From NCBI GenBank assembly GCA_020845735.1, contig JADLFF010000110.1, positions 1-37,849 on the forward strand: a DNA stretch of 37,849 nt, given 5' to 3'. The stretch is from Dehalococcoidia bacterium. GTDB taxonomy: Bacteria; Chloroflexota; Dehalococcoidia; UBA2979. Numbering within the stretch: position 1 is the stretch's first letter; the number at the start of each line of letters is the position of its first letter. Positions 10,663-21,132 of this stretch are shown piece after piece. Made by a program: the position numbers and the translations under genes. Below the pieces are notes generated by a model. It ran no database searches. It worked only from the letters and a program-made list of their open reading frames with translations, and was not told the DNA's origin.

Positions 10663-11172
10663 CTACCAGAACTTCCACCGAGGCTTGCGCTCGAGGGCCA
10701 CGGCCACGGGCTGCTGCTCGAGCAGCCGCGCGGTCGGGGTGGACTCCTTCTTCGCGTGCGCCACGGGCTCGAGGACGTCCGGGATCAGCTCGTCCAGCTC
10801 GGTGAGCTCCTCGGCCGTGAGGTCCTCGCGAGCCACGCTCTGCACCACGGAGGCGCGTCGCAGCGCGATGTCCGCCGGCACGCGCTGGAACACGGCTCGG
10901 TACGCACTCGCGAGGGCGTGCGACTGCCCTGGATCCTGCGCGTGCAGCTCGAGCCAGGCGCGCAGCCGGCTCCGAGTGAAGTCGTGCAGGTCGGCCTCGG
11001 GGAGCGCGTACTCGGCGAGGACCATCGCCTCGAGCTCGCGCACGCGCTCGGCCTCCTCCACCGAGGCGAGCCGGCGCATGCGCTCGGCCATCGCCTCCAT
11101 CCGCGGTCGCTCGCCCAGGGCCGCGAGGTTGGACCACGTGGTATCGGCGGTGAGCTGGCTGGCTGCGTTCAT
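10663..11172 (-). CDS. Hypothetical protein ending in RWKFW
   Basis: No family recognised. 169 residues, mostly helical and charged, with no signal peptide or membrane segment. The middle (about 35-110) is rich in Arg, Glu and Leu with a pattern compatible with coiled coil or helical hairpins; a second part (about 115-140) is acidic (LTAEELTELDELIPD); the very end is KPRWKFW, an abrupt basic and aromatic tail. The ATG has GAGAGGAAG about 7 bases upstream, a good ribosome site. It converges on uvrA (57-base gap) and is divergent from the next unknown gene, whose product ends in a similar tail (RWRFWRR). The tail may anchor the protein to the membrane surface or another partner; this is inference. 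Confidence 0.7.
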   Translation of the reverse strand: MNAASQLTADTTWSNLAALGERPRMEAMAERMRRLASVEEAERVRELEAMVLAEYALPEADLHDFTRSRLRAWLELHAQDPGQSHALASAYRAVFQRVPADIALRRASVVQSVAREDLTAEELTELDELIPDVLEPVAHAKKESTPTARLLEQQPVAVALERKPRWKFW

Positions 11173-11200
11173 CTGGGTCTTCCTCTCATCGGGGTGCCTC

Positions 11201-11220
11201 GGGTGATTGCTGGTGATTGC
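11201..11220. repeat. 10-base direct repeat in a divergent promoter region
   Basis: GGGTGATTGC and TGGTGATTGC lie end to end between the divergent genes starting at 11172 and 11390. A further imperfect GCGGGTCATGG follows. The repeat could be a regulator-binding site shared by the two genes. The same region also carries inverted arms TGGTGAC (11309-11315) and GTCACCA (11335-11341). Confidence 0.4.
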
Positions 11221-11376
11221 GGGTCATGGCACCCTGCTGCCTGTGCACGGCTTGGCGCCGCGCCACTCGGGTCGGGTTGCCCCCTGCACCTCGCTGCTTC
11301 TCGTCCTGTGGTGACCGCTCGGGCCATCACATTCGTCACCAGACGACCACCGACGGGGTGGCATGCGCGCCGCTGA

Positions 11377-11382
11377 TACCCT
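11377..11382 (+). promoter_or_regulatory. -10 box placed for a leaderless transcript
   Basis: TACCCT ends 7 bases before the ATG at 11390, supporting that start over the in-frame ATG at 11363, which lies upstream of this box. Confidence 0.45.
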
Positions 11383-11389
11383 CGAGGGC

Positions 11390-11878
11390 ATGTCGAAACT
11401 GTCGCTAGGCGACGACGAGGCCGGACTCGTCTACCTCGCGTGCCTCTACCACCTCGGACGGCCGGGCACCGAGGTCGACCCGGTCACCCGTCAACCGCAC
11501 GCGTTCGGGTTGACCCCGGTGCGTGCCGCCCTCGAAGGCCGGCCGGCGCACGGCGGGATCACGCTCGAGGTGAGCGACTACCAGCTCAAGCTCCTCGGCG
11601 AGGCGCTGCTCGGCCTCGTCAACGAGCTGAAGCAGATCAACCTCTCGGGCCGCTCCGTGATGCCGGGACTCGTTGAGGCGATCACGCGGCTCTACCCGGA
11701 CGTCACCGCCGAGGAGCCCGCGGGCGCCCTCGACCTGTCGGGGGAGGCGGCAATGCTCCGGCGCCGCCTCGATGCTGCCGTGCGGAGCGCGAACGCGGAG
11801 CTCGAGCGCCAGCGTGCGGACGCCGAGGCGCAACGTGATGCCGAGCGGCGCGGACGCTGGCGATTCTGGCGTAGGTGA
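11390..11878 (+). CDS. Hypothetical protein ending in RWRFWRR
   Basis: No family recognised. 162 residues from the ATG at 11390. The first 85 residues look like a compact folded domain (LGDDEAGLVYLACLYHLGRP, then ITLEVSDYQLKLLGEALLGL). Residues about 115-150 are a strongly charged helix, LRRRLDAAVRSANAELERQR and on, likely coiled coil. The chain ends RRGRWRFWRR. The matching aromatic/basic end of the divergent neighbour suggests the two act together or share a binding site, although the rest of the two proteins shows no obvious similarity. The alternative start at 11363 would add nine residues; a TACCCT box between the two starts favours 11390. Confidence 0.72.
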   Translation: MSKLSLGDDEAGLVYLACLYHLGRPGTEVDPVTRQPHAFGLTPVRAALEGRPAHGGITLEVSDYQLKLLGEALLGLVNELKQINLSGRSVMPGLVEAITRLYPDVTAEEPAGALDLSGEAAMLRRRLDAAVRSANAELERQRADAEAQRDAERRGRWRFWRR

Positions 11879-11886
11879 ATCAACCC

Positions 11887-11916
11887 TTGCCGGAGGCACC
11901 TCGTTTGCCCTACATA
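11887..11916 (+). promoter_or_regulatory. Sigma-70-like promoter of the ferredoxin gene
   Basis: TTGCCG (11887-11892), an 18-base spacer, and TACATA (11911-11916) form a reasonable -35/-10 pair. The expected start point leaves a leader of about 27 nt with the ribosome site GAAGGGA before the ATG at 11951. Confidence 0.55.
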
Positions 11917-11950
11917 GGACAGGTCCTGCGCGAATCTGAAGGGACCGTCG

Positions 11951-12226
<276 letters not shown>

Positions 12227-12268
12227 CTCGCTACCCCTGCGTCCGACGGACGCACGATGCACAACGAC

Positions 12269-12296
12269 AGAGAGGCGCCCCCAGGGGCGCCTCTCT
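12269..12296. terminator. Rho-independent terminator after the ferredoxin gene
   Basis: AGAGAGGCGCCCC (12269-12281) pairs perfectly with GGGGCGCCTCTCT (12284-12296). The 13-base stem has a tight loop and is followed by the T-rich CGTTTGTCTTG. Best terminator in the window. On the other strand it lies past the glyS stop, but there the downstream side has no T-run. Confidence 0.9.
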
Positions 12297-12367
12297 CGTT
12301 TGTCTTGCTGACCTCATTTGTCTCGTTGCTGTCCGCTTCCGCCGCGTGCGCGGCTACCGAGGGCGGC

Positions 12368-13759
12368 TCAGTCCTCGAAGGGTGAGGGTGCAGGGGGCTC
12401 GACGACGGGCGTCATCGCCTCCACCGCGCCACGCAACGCCTCGACGAGGCCCGACACGGGGACACGCGACTGTGCCATCGAGTCCCGCTGGCGAATCGTG
12501 ACGGCGTCGTCATCGAGCGTGTCGAAGTCGACCGTGACGCAGAGGGGCGTGCCCACCTCGTCCTGGCGACGGTAGCGACGCCCGATCGACTGCGCGTCGT
12601 CGTACTGCGTCCGGAAGTGCGGCCGCAGCACGTCCCAGATCCGGCGCGCGGTGGGCACGAGGCGTTCGTTCCTCGAGAGCGGGAGCACGGCGACGGTCAC
12701 CGGCGCCACCTGCGGCGCGAGGTGCAGCACGGTCCGCGTCTCGCCTCGGTCATCCGTCTCCTCGTCGTAGGCGTCCATGAGGAGCATCAGCATCACGCGA
12801 TCGACGCCGACCGCCGGCTCGACGACGTGCGGGACGATGTGCTCGTTCGTGTCCGGATCGAAGTAGGTGAGGCGCTTGCCGGAGGCGTTCGCGTGCGCCG
12901 TGAGGTCGTAGTCGCCTCGATGGGCGACGCCCTCGATCTCGTCCCAGCCCCACTGGTAGCGGTACTCGATGTCGGACGTGGCCTTCGAGTAGTGGGCCAG
13001 CTCTTTCTGCTCGTGGTCACGGATGCGCAGGCGCTCCGGCCGGACCCCCAGCGAGCGGAACCACGCCAGGCGCTCTTCCTTCCAGTAGCGGTGCCACTCG
13101 AGGCCCTGCTCTGGCCGGCAGAAGAACTCCATCTCCATCTGCTCGAACTCGCGCGTGCGGAAGATGAACTGGCCCGTGGTGATCTCGTTGCGGAACGACT
13201 TGCCGATCTGCGCGATGCCGAACGGCAATCGCCGGCGCATGGTCTGCTGGACGTTGTCGTAGTTCACGAACATGCCCTGCGCGGTCTCGGGTCGCAGGTA
13301 GGCCACCGCCGCGTCGTCCTCGACGGGCCCGACGAACGTGCGCATCAGGAGGTTGAAGTCGCGCGCGGCGGTGAAGCGGTCCTTCGCGCCACAGTTCGGG
13401 CAGGTGCGGTCCTCGAGCTTGTCCTCGCGGAACCGGCCCTGGCAGTTGAGGCAGTCCACGAGGGGGTCCGTGAACACCTCGACGTGGCCCGACGCCCGCC
13501 AGACCGCGGGGTTGGTCACGATCGCCGCCTCGAGGCCCACGACGTCGCTGCGCTGCTGCACCATCCGCCGCCACCAGGAGTCACGGATGTTGCGCCGCAT
13601 CTCGACGCCCAGCGGTCCATAGTCGTAGGTCGAGGCGAAGCCGCCGTACAGCTCTGCCGAGGGGAACGCGAACCCGCGCCGCTTGGCGAGCGAGCTCAAC
13701 GTCTCGAGGTCGGCCTGCGGGGCCTCGACCCCGTCCATGGCGTTATCGGCATCGGTCAC
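12368..13759 (-). CDS. glyS: Glycyl-tRNA synthetase, homodimeric class II type
   Basis: Charges tRNA-Gly with glycine in the cytoplasm. The single-chain alpha2 type (COG0423), not the alpha/beta type of Escherichia coli. About 463 residues. N-terminal catalytic part: ETLSSLAKRRGFAFPSAELYGG, then FASTYDYGPLGVEMRRNI (motif 1 region); a Cys-rich insert with CLNCQG and CPNCGA that probably binds zinc; YLRPETAQGMFVNY; motif 2 around IGKSFRNEITTGQFIFRTREFEQMEMEFF; motif 3 GVDRVMLMLLMDAY. The anticodon-binding domain follows (VAPVTVAVLPLSRNERL to SGLVEAL). Two in-frame GTG codons lie at 13765 and 13759; GGAG sits 7 bases before the second, so I use 13759. No T-box leader motif was found upstream. 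Confidence 0.95.
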   Translation of the reverse strand: MTDADNAMDGVEAPQADLETLSSLAKRRGFAFPSAELYGGFASTYDYGPLGVEMRRNIRDSWWRRMVQQRSDVVGLEAAIVTNPAVWRASGHVEVFTDPLVDCLNCQGRFREDKLEDRTCPNCGAKDRFTAARDFNLLMRTFVGPVEDDAAVAYLRPETAQGMFVNYDNVQQTMRRRLPFGIAQIGKSFRNEITTGQFIFRTREFEQMEMEFFCRPEQGLEWHRYWKEERLAWFRSLGVRPERLRIRDHEQKELAHYSKATSDIEYRYQWGWDEIEGVAHRGDYDLTAHANASGKRLTYFDPDTNEHIVPHVVEPAVGVDRVMLMLLMDAYDEETDDRGETRTVLHLAPQVAPVTVAVLPLSRNERLVPTARRIWDVLRPHFRTQYDDAQSIGRRYRRQDEVGTPLCVTVDFDTLDDDAVTIRQRDSMAQSRVPVSGLVEALRGAVEAMTPVVEPPAPSPFED

Positions 13760-13904
13760 GGTCACGCTCCGTCGAGCCCGGCTGGCGGCAGGGCGCTAGA
13801 GGGGGGAAGTGGAGGGGTTATCGTTCAGGAGCGGCGCGATGAGCGCAAGCTCAGCCCCGAGCTTCGCGGCGGCTCACGGCGCCCAGCACGCCTCGGGCAC
13901 CGGG

Positions 13905-15242
13905 CTAGCTGGCCTTCGAGGCCTCGCTCGTGGCCGCGACCGCACGCAGGGCGTCCGGCAGCATCGAGGCGACCGCGGGGTCGAACTGGGTGCCCGCGCC
14001 GCTCTCGATGATGCCCATCGCCTCGGTGGCGCCGAACGCCGGGCGGTACGGACGCTCCGAGCGCAGCGCGCAGTAGCTGTCGGCCACCGCGAGGATGCGC
14101 GCGGGAAGCGGGATCTCGTCGGCCTCGAGCATCTCCGGGTAGCCGCGGCCATCGATGCGCTCGTGATGCGCCTCGATCCAGCGCGCCACCGCCTCCAGGC
14201 CCGGCAGGTCCTCGACGATCAGCGCGCCCGACGAGGTGTGGCGCTGCATCGTCTCCATCTCGGGGACGGTGAGGATGGCGGGCTTGTCCGTGATGTGGCG
14301 CGGCACTCCGAGGAGGCCCAGGTCCGCGAGCTGTCCCGCCACGAACAACGCCTCGAGCATGGCGGCGGGCATCCCGGCCTGGCGCCCCAGCTCCACGGCA
14401 ATGGCGGCGACGCGGTCGGAGCGGCCCTCCTCGCGAGCAGCGGCGTCGACGATGCGCCCGAACACGCGAGCGGCGTCGGCGACGTTGCTCGCCGAGGGCT
14501 CGCCGTCCTCGACATCCAGGTGGAGCGCGAGATCGCCGCTCGACAGGTCGATCCACGTCTGGTCGGCGTGCAGCACGGACTCGAGCGCCTCGGCGACACG
14601 CGGGCCCATGATCGGCAGCAGCGTGCCGATGGGCTGTCGCAGCTTCGATCGCGCCCGGAGGAGGTTCTCGAAGCCGTCAGCCTCGTCCGAGGCCCAGTGC
14701 GCGGCGCTCACGATCAGCGCGGTCACCGGGATGGCCTCCGCGGCCAGTCCGCGAGGGCGGCCCGTGCCGTCCCACCGCTCGTGCGAGGCGCGAATCGCCT
14801 CCTGCACGCTGCGGTCGTACCCAAACTGGGCGGCCACCCAGGCACCCACGGCGGTGTGCCCACCGGGGTTCGAGGTGTCATCGGGCGTGGAGCGAACGGC
14901 GATCCCGGCGTCGTGGAGGAGGCCGGCGGCCACCACTCGGGCGATCGCGGCTGGCTCGAGCTCGAGCTCATCGGCGATGCGCTTCGAGAGGTACGCGACG
15001 CGCACGGCGTGCCCGGCCGGCTGCGACTCGGCGAGGTCGAACGCCGCCGAGAGGACGGCGACCACGTCGGTGCGCTTCAGCTTCGGCAGCTGAACCACCT
15101 CGCGCGCCTGCTGGAGGGCGTACGCCAGGTTCCCGGAAGCCGCGAGGCCCTTCGATCCGTCCGTCGCCACAGCATCCTCCGCCAGCGCAGGGACTCGTAT
15201 TTGATCCTCGGCAGGAACGCCATCGATCCGTAGACGTTCCAT
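13905..15242 (-). CDS. Tandem HD/HD-GYP domain protein
   Basis: 445-residue cytoplasmic protein with two HD-type phosphohydrolase domains. The HD-GYP family hydrolyses cyclic di-GMP or related nucleotides using a two- or three-iron site. Domain 1 (about 58-190) keeps metal ligands: His78 in GHAVRV, His110-Asp111 in LLHDAG, His129 and His154 in SHERWDGTGRP. Domain 2 (about 265-405) has the GYP signature in HHERIDGRGYP (359-369) and VADSYCALRSERPYRP, but the first His is replaced (GRSDRV, 273-278) and the HD is AD (306-307, QLADLG). So domain 1 has the metal HD but GRP in place of GYP, while domain 2 has GYP but a broken HD. No receiver or membrane domain. No clear ribosome site. Divergent from the MBL gene. 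Confidence 0.88.
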   Translation of the reverse strand: MERLRIDGVPAEDQIRVPALAEDAVATDGSKGLAASGNLAYALQQAREVVQLPKLKRTDVVAVLSAAFDLAESQPAGHAVRVAYLSKRIADELELEPAAIARVVAAGLLHDAGIAVRSTPDDTSNPGGHTAVGAWVAAQFGYDRSVQEAIRASHERWDGTGRPRGLAAEAIPVTALIVSAAHWASDEADGFENLLRARSKLRQPIGTLLPIMGPRVAEALESVLHADQTWIDLSSGDLALHLDVEDGEPSASNVADAARVFGRIVDAAAREEGRSDRVAAIAVELGRQAGMPAAMLEALFVAGQLADLGLLGVPRHITDKPAILTVPEMETMQRHTSSGALIVEDLPGLEAVARWIEAHHERIDGRGYPEMLEADEIPLPARILAVADSYCALRSERPYRPAFGATEAMGIIESGAGTQFDPAVASMLPDALRAVAATSEASKAS

Positions 15243-15260
15243 ATGGGCGCTCAGGCACGT

Positions 15261-15312
15261 TCGCCGCCTTGCGTCGCCGCCTTGCGTCGCCGCCTGGCGT
15301 CGCCGCCTTGCG
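15261..15312. repeat. Four tandem 13-base repeats
   Basis: The unit TCGCCGCCTTGCG occurs four times head to tail (15261-15273, 15274-15286, 15287-15299 with T to G, 15300-15312). It lies in the 130-base divergent gap, just upstream of the HD-GYP gene. Its 13-base period is not a multiple of three, consistent with non-coding DNA. Copy number may vary between strains and affect expression. Confidence 0.9.
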
Positions 15313-15372
15313 TCCTCGCCCTTCCGAGCACGAGAATCGGCCTCCTCCCACCGGCCACCATCAGGAGCTCCC

Positions 15373-16008
15373 TTGATCCTCCTCGCGATGCCCGTGGGGC
15401 GACTGCAGGCGAATTGCTACGTCGTGGGTGATGAGGACTCGCGCGAGGTCCTCGTGATTGACCCGGGTGACGAGGCGGAGCGCGTCCTCCGCGAGATTCG
15501 CGACCAGGGTCTGCGAGTAGTCGGGGTCCTCGTGACCCACCACCACCTCGATCACTCCGGTCAGGCTGCCGAGCTGCTGGCCGGGGCCCCCGAGGCGCGC
15601 TTCTTCATGCACCGCCTCGATTTCCCGCGCATCGCCGAGTCAGCGCCGATGGCCGCGCAGTGGTACGGGCACGCGGTGCAGCCGCCCCCGGAGCCCGATC
15701 GCTTCCTCGAGCATGGCGATGTCATCGTGGCGGGCCGCCACGAGTTCACGGCACTGCACTGCCCCGGCCACACGCCGGGCAGCCTCTGCCTCTACAACGG
15801 GGAGCATGAGGGGGTGGTCTTCACCGGCGATGTGCTGTTCGCCGGTTCCGTGGGCCGCTCGGACTTTCCGGGCGGCGACCACGCGCAACTCATCGAGTCC
15901 ATTCGTCAGCACTTGCTGACGCTCCCGGACACCACGTTCGTACTGCCGGGGCACCTCGGGGGGTCCACGATTGAGCGCGAGCGGCGCTTCAACCCGTTCC
16001 TGAGGTAG
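15373..16008 (+). CDS. MBL-fold hydrolase, glyoxalase II-like
   Basis: 211-residue metallo-beta-lactamase-fold hydrolase of the hydroxyacylglutathione hydrolase group (COG0491). The zinc/iron site is complete: THHHLDH (His56, His58, Asp60, His61), His133 in CPGHTPGSLCLY, Asp153 in FTGDVLFAGSVGRSDFPGG, and His194 in VLPGHLGGSTI, followed by the ER..NPFL end typical of this group. Members of this type in bacteria without glutathione act on unknown thioesters or similar compounds. The start is TTG at 15373: AGGAG at 15363-15367 is 5 bases upstream, and the next ATG at 15388 would cut the first strand. The stop lies inside a hairpin shared with the next, convergent gene. Confidence 0.9.
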   Translation: MILLAMPVGRLQANCYVVGDEDSREVLVIDPGDEAERVLREIRDQGLRVVGVLVTHHHLDHSGQAAELLAGAPEARFFMHRLDFPRIAESAPMAAQWYGHAVQPPPEPDRFLEHGDVIVAGRHEFTALHCPGHTPGSLCLYNGEHEGVVFTGDVLFAGSVGRSDFPGGDHAQLIESIRQHLLTLPDTTFVLPGHLGGSTIERERRFNPFLR

Positions 16009-16036
16009 CCCGCGCACGCCCTCGCGGGGTGGCTAC
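16005..16036. terminator. Hairpin that contains both stop codons of a convergent pair
   Basis: GTAGCC (16005-16010) pairs with GGCTAC (16031-16036), and inside it CGCG (16011-16014) with CGCG (16023-16026). The TAG of the MBL gene (16006-16008) and the reverse-strand TAG of the Cys-rich gene (16035-16033) both lie in the outer stem. Likely a bidirectional terminator; no T-tract. Confidence 0.5.
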
Positions 16037-16386
16037 CGCTCGATCACGAGGCCTGAGGGCGACAGCGTGCCGGTCTCGATCACGAGGCCGGACGGGCGCA
16101 CCCCCTCGGGGGCTGACGCGTCCTCGGGGGCTGACGCGGGCACCACCACCGAGGACGCGTCGGAGGCTCCTCCAACCGGCGTCCAGCCCTCGGGGAAGGG
16201 GAGCGCCGTGTTGCCCACGGTCCACGTGCCGTCGAGGGCGTACTTCACGGCGTTGCCGTGATGGGTCGCGCAGAGGGAGAGCCCGCTCGCCTCGTGGGTG
16301 TGGGAGGCCGGCTCACTGCACACGGTGGGCGTGCAGCAGTTATCGATGGTCACGAGCTGGTCGCAGCGCAGGCCCTCGGTCTCCAT
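16033..16386 (-). CDS. Small Cys/His-rich protein
   Basis: No family recognised. 117 residues. The first 45 residues hold all five cysteines (8, 17, 18, 23, 39) and a cluster of histidines (29, 31, 42, 43): CDQLVTIDNCC, TVC, SHTHEASG, LCATHH. That arrangement looks like a small zinc-binding module. The second half is low in complexity (VVVPASAPEDASAPEG) and ends with a duplicated PSGLVIE element (PSGLVIETGTLSPSGLVIER), evident as a DNA repeat too. The ATG at 16386 has GGAGG with 6-base spacing. No signal peptide. The gene is divergent from the UvrA2-like gene, with 189 bases between them, so the two could be co-regulated. Confidence 0.72.
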   Translation of the reverse strand: METEGLRCDQLVTIDNCCTPTVCSEPASHTHEASGLSLCATHHGNAVKYALDGTWTVGNTALPFPEGWTPVGGASDASSVVVPASAPEDASAPEGVRPSGLVIETGTLSPSGLVIER

Positions 16387-16504
16387 GCCACACCTCCAGC
16401 CCTCGAGGTGGCTCCAGCCCTCGAGTGGTACGCCCATTCTGCCACAGCCGCGCGCGGCACGAGGGGGCCACACGCCGCACCTCGGTGCCGCGGCGCGCGC
16501 GGAC

Positions 16505-16510
16505 TACGAT
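16505..16510 (+). promoter_or_regulatory. Possible -10 box of the UvrA2-like gene
   Basis: TACGAT lies about 65 bases before the ATG at 16576, which has its own ribosome site GGGAGG (16567-16572). No good -35. Confidence 0.35.
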
Positions 16511-16575
16511 GGACGGACGTGCTCTTCGCGGGGTGCGGCTACGCCCCGGAGTGACTGACCAACACGGGAGGCGAC

Positions 16576-18984
<2,409 letters not shown>

Positions 18985-19062
18985 CACGGGCACGACTCAG
19001 GGTTCTCCCCGACCGGCACCGCCTCGATGCCCGCCCTCGACGTGCTCTACACGCTCTCCTGA

Positions 19063-19092
19063 TTGACCGGAGCGTGGGGTCGACTGACAGTG
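19063..19092 (+). promoter_or_regulatory. Candidate glgP promoter element
   Basis: TTGACC (19063-19068), a 17-base spacer and GACAGTG (19086-19092). The left part extends to GATTGACCG. The same two words, with an 18-base spacer, stand before glgX. The right box is not a standard -10, so an alternative sigma factor or activator site is possible. Confidence 0.45.
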
Positions 19093-19146
19093 AGGATGCA
19101 TCGACCGGGCCGAGATTCGACACCACAGGCGCCCCCGGGAGGCCGC

Positions 19147-21132
19147 GTGCCAGTAGCCAGCGTCTACGACCAGCTCACCGAGCTTGCGACGAACTACCGC
19201 TGGTCCTGGTCGCCGGCGATCCAGGCGCTCTTCGACCGCCTCCCCGGTGGTCCCGCGATCCCGGGGCAGCACCCCCTCGCGAGGGTGCTCGCCGTCGGTC
19301 CCGGGCGCGTCGAGGCAGACGCCGGTCTCGCTGAGGAGATCGCGAGGCAGCACGCGCTGCTGCGCGCCGAGCTCGATGCCGCGCCCCGTGAGCGCTCGGT
19401 GGCCTACTTCTCACCCGAGTTCGCGATCTCCGAGACGTTCCCGCAGTACTCGGGCGGCCTCGGTGTGCTCGCCGGGGACCACCTCAAGGCCGCGAGCGAT
19501 GAGCGCCTCCCCCTCGTGGGTGTGGGGCTGCTCTACCGGGAGGGCTTCTTCCACCAGGCGATCGAGCACGGCGGCCAGGTGGAGCGCTACACCGAGGCGT
19601 CCCCGCAGTTCTCCGGGGTGACGGACACCGGCGTGCGCGTCCGCGTCCAGCTCGACGGCCACTCGGTGCTCGTCGCGGTCTGGCGCGTCGATGTCGGCTC
19701 GGTGCCGCTCTATCTCCTCGATACCCACCTGCCGGAGAACTCGCCCGACCTGCGCAACGTCACCGACCGGCTCTACCACGGGGACCGGGAGCACCGCCTC
19801 AACCAGGAGGTGGTCCTCGGTGTGGGCGGGGTGCGAGCGCTGCAAGCGCTCGGCATCCACCCGGACGTGTACCACCTCAACGAGGGGCACTCGGCCTTCC
19901 TTCTGCTCGAGCTGCTCCACGACGCGCTGGCCCACGGCGACACCTTCCCGGAAGCCCTCGAGAACGTCCGCGCACGCGCTCGATTCACGACGCACACGCC
20001 GGTCCCCGCGGGCATCGACCGCTTCGACGACACCCTCGTCCACCGGTACCTCGGGCCATGGGCGCGGCGCCATCGCATCGCCGAGGATGACCTCCTGGCC
20101 CTCGGGCGCATGCCGTCGGATCCGCCCGCCGTCTTCAACCTCGCCGCGTTCTGCCTCCGCCTGACGGGCGAGGCGAACGGGGTCTCGAGGCTGCACGGCG
20201 GGGTGAGCCGCGACCTCTTCCACGGGATCGAGCGCAGCGAGCGCATCTTCTCGGTGACCAACGGCGTGCACGCTCGGAGCTGGGTGCGCCACGACCTGCA
20301 GGAGACCTTCGACGAGCACCTCGGCAGTGGGTGGGCGACGGGCGTGGAGTCGGCGTGGGCACGAACCGCCTCGATCCCCACGGAGGCCATCCGCAGGCAG
20401 CGCACGGCCGCGCGCGGCGCGCTCATCGAGTACGCACGGGCCCAGGCACTGAGCGCCGCGCCCAACCTCGATCCAGCGGCGCTGACGATTGGGTTCGCGC
20501 GGCGGTTCGCGCCCTACAAGCGCGCCACGCTCTTCCTCCACGACCGCCCGCGCATCGAGGCGATCCTCGCGAGCGCCGAACGCCCCGTGCAGTTCATCGT
20601 GGCCGGCAAGGCACACCCGGCGGACCACGAGGGCAAGGCGCTGGTGCGCGAGCTCCTCGAGTTTGTGGGCGACCCGGCGAGCCGGGGTCGCGTCGTCTTC
20701 ATCCCGGACTACGACATGGCCGTGGCGCGGCTCCTGGTCGCGGGCTCCGACGTGTGGCTGAACAACCCGCTGCGCCCATACGAGGCGTGCGGCACGAGCG
20801 GCATGAAGGCGGCCCTGAACGGCTCGCTCAACCTGTCGACGCTCGACGGGTGGTGGGACGAGGCCCACGACGGCCGCAACGGCTGGGCCATCCCCTCCTC
20901 GGAGGCCGACGACCTGTCCGTGCGCAACGACCTCGAGGCCGCGTCGCTCCTCGACCTGCTCGATCACGAGGTGATTCCGCTGTTCTATGCGGACGGCCGC
21001 GCCGGGACCTCGGATGCGTGGATCGCGAGGATGCGCGAGTCATGGAGCAGCCTCGGGGCGTTCCTGACGGCGTCGCGGATGGTCCGCGAGTACGCTCAGG
21101 CCTACTACGAGCTGGCTCGCGCCCCGATATAG
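19147..21132 (+). CDS. glgP: Alpha-glucan (glycogen) phosphorylase
   Basis: Releases glucose-1-phosphate from the ends of glycogen chains (GT35, pyridoxal phosphate). 661 residues, the short TIGR02094 type: an N-terminal DUF3417-like segment ([20 protein letters not shown]), then [20 protein letters not shown] and [52 protein letters not shown], and the cofactor region [19 protein letters not shown] with the PLP lysine. GTG at 19147 is used: GGGAGG (19137-19142) is 4 bases upstream, and the protein starts directly in the conserved domain. Other in-frame starts (TTG 19063, ATG 19096) lack a ribosome site. First gene of the glycogen island; its last 28 bases overlap the end of glgC on the other strand. 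Confidence 0.94.
   Translation: MPVASVYDQLTELATNYRWSWSPAIQALFDRLPGGPAIPGQHPLARVLAVGPGRVEADAGLAEEIARQHALLRAELDAAPRERSVAYFSPEFAISETFPQYSGGLGVLAGDHLKAASDERLPLVGVGLLYREGFFHQAIEHGGQVERYTEASPQFSGVTDTGVRVRVQLDGHSVLVAVWRVDVGSVPLYLLDTHLPENSPDLRNVTDRLYHGDREHRLNQEVVLGVGGVRALQALGIHPDVYHLNEGHSAFLLLELLHDALAHGDTFPEALENVRARARFTTHTPVPAGIDRFDDTLVHRYLGPWARRHRIAEDDLLALGRMPSDPPAVFNLAAFCLRLTGEANGVSRLHGGVSRDLFHGIERSERIFSVTNGVHARSWVRHDLQETFDEHLGSGWATGVESAWARTASIPTEAIRRQRTAARGALIEYARAQALSAAPNLDPAALTIGFARRFAPYKRATLFLHDRPRIEAILASAERPVQFIVAGKAHPADHEGKALVRELLEFVGDPASRGRVVFIPDYDMAVARLLVAGSDVWLNNPLRPYEACGTSGMKAALNGSLNLSTLDGWWDEAHDGRNGWAIPSSEADDLSVRNDLEAASLLDLLDHEVIPLFYADGRAGTSDAWIARMRESWSSLGAFLTASRMVREYAQAYYELARAPI

Noticed and set aside
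13760..13904. T-box leader upstream of glyS
   Set aside because: No T-box consensus and no specifier-type stem was seen in the 145-base gap.
12617..14011. 464-codon open frame antisense to glyS
   Set aside because: Mirror frame of GlyRS without any recognisable domain.
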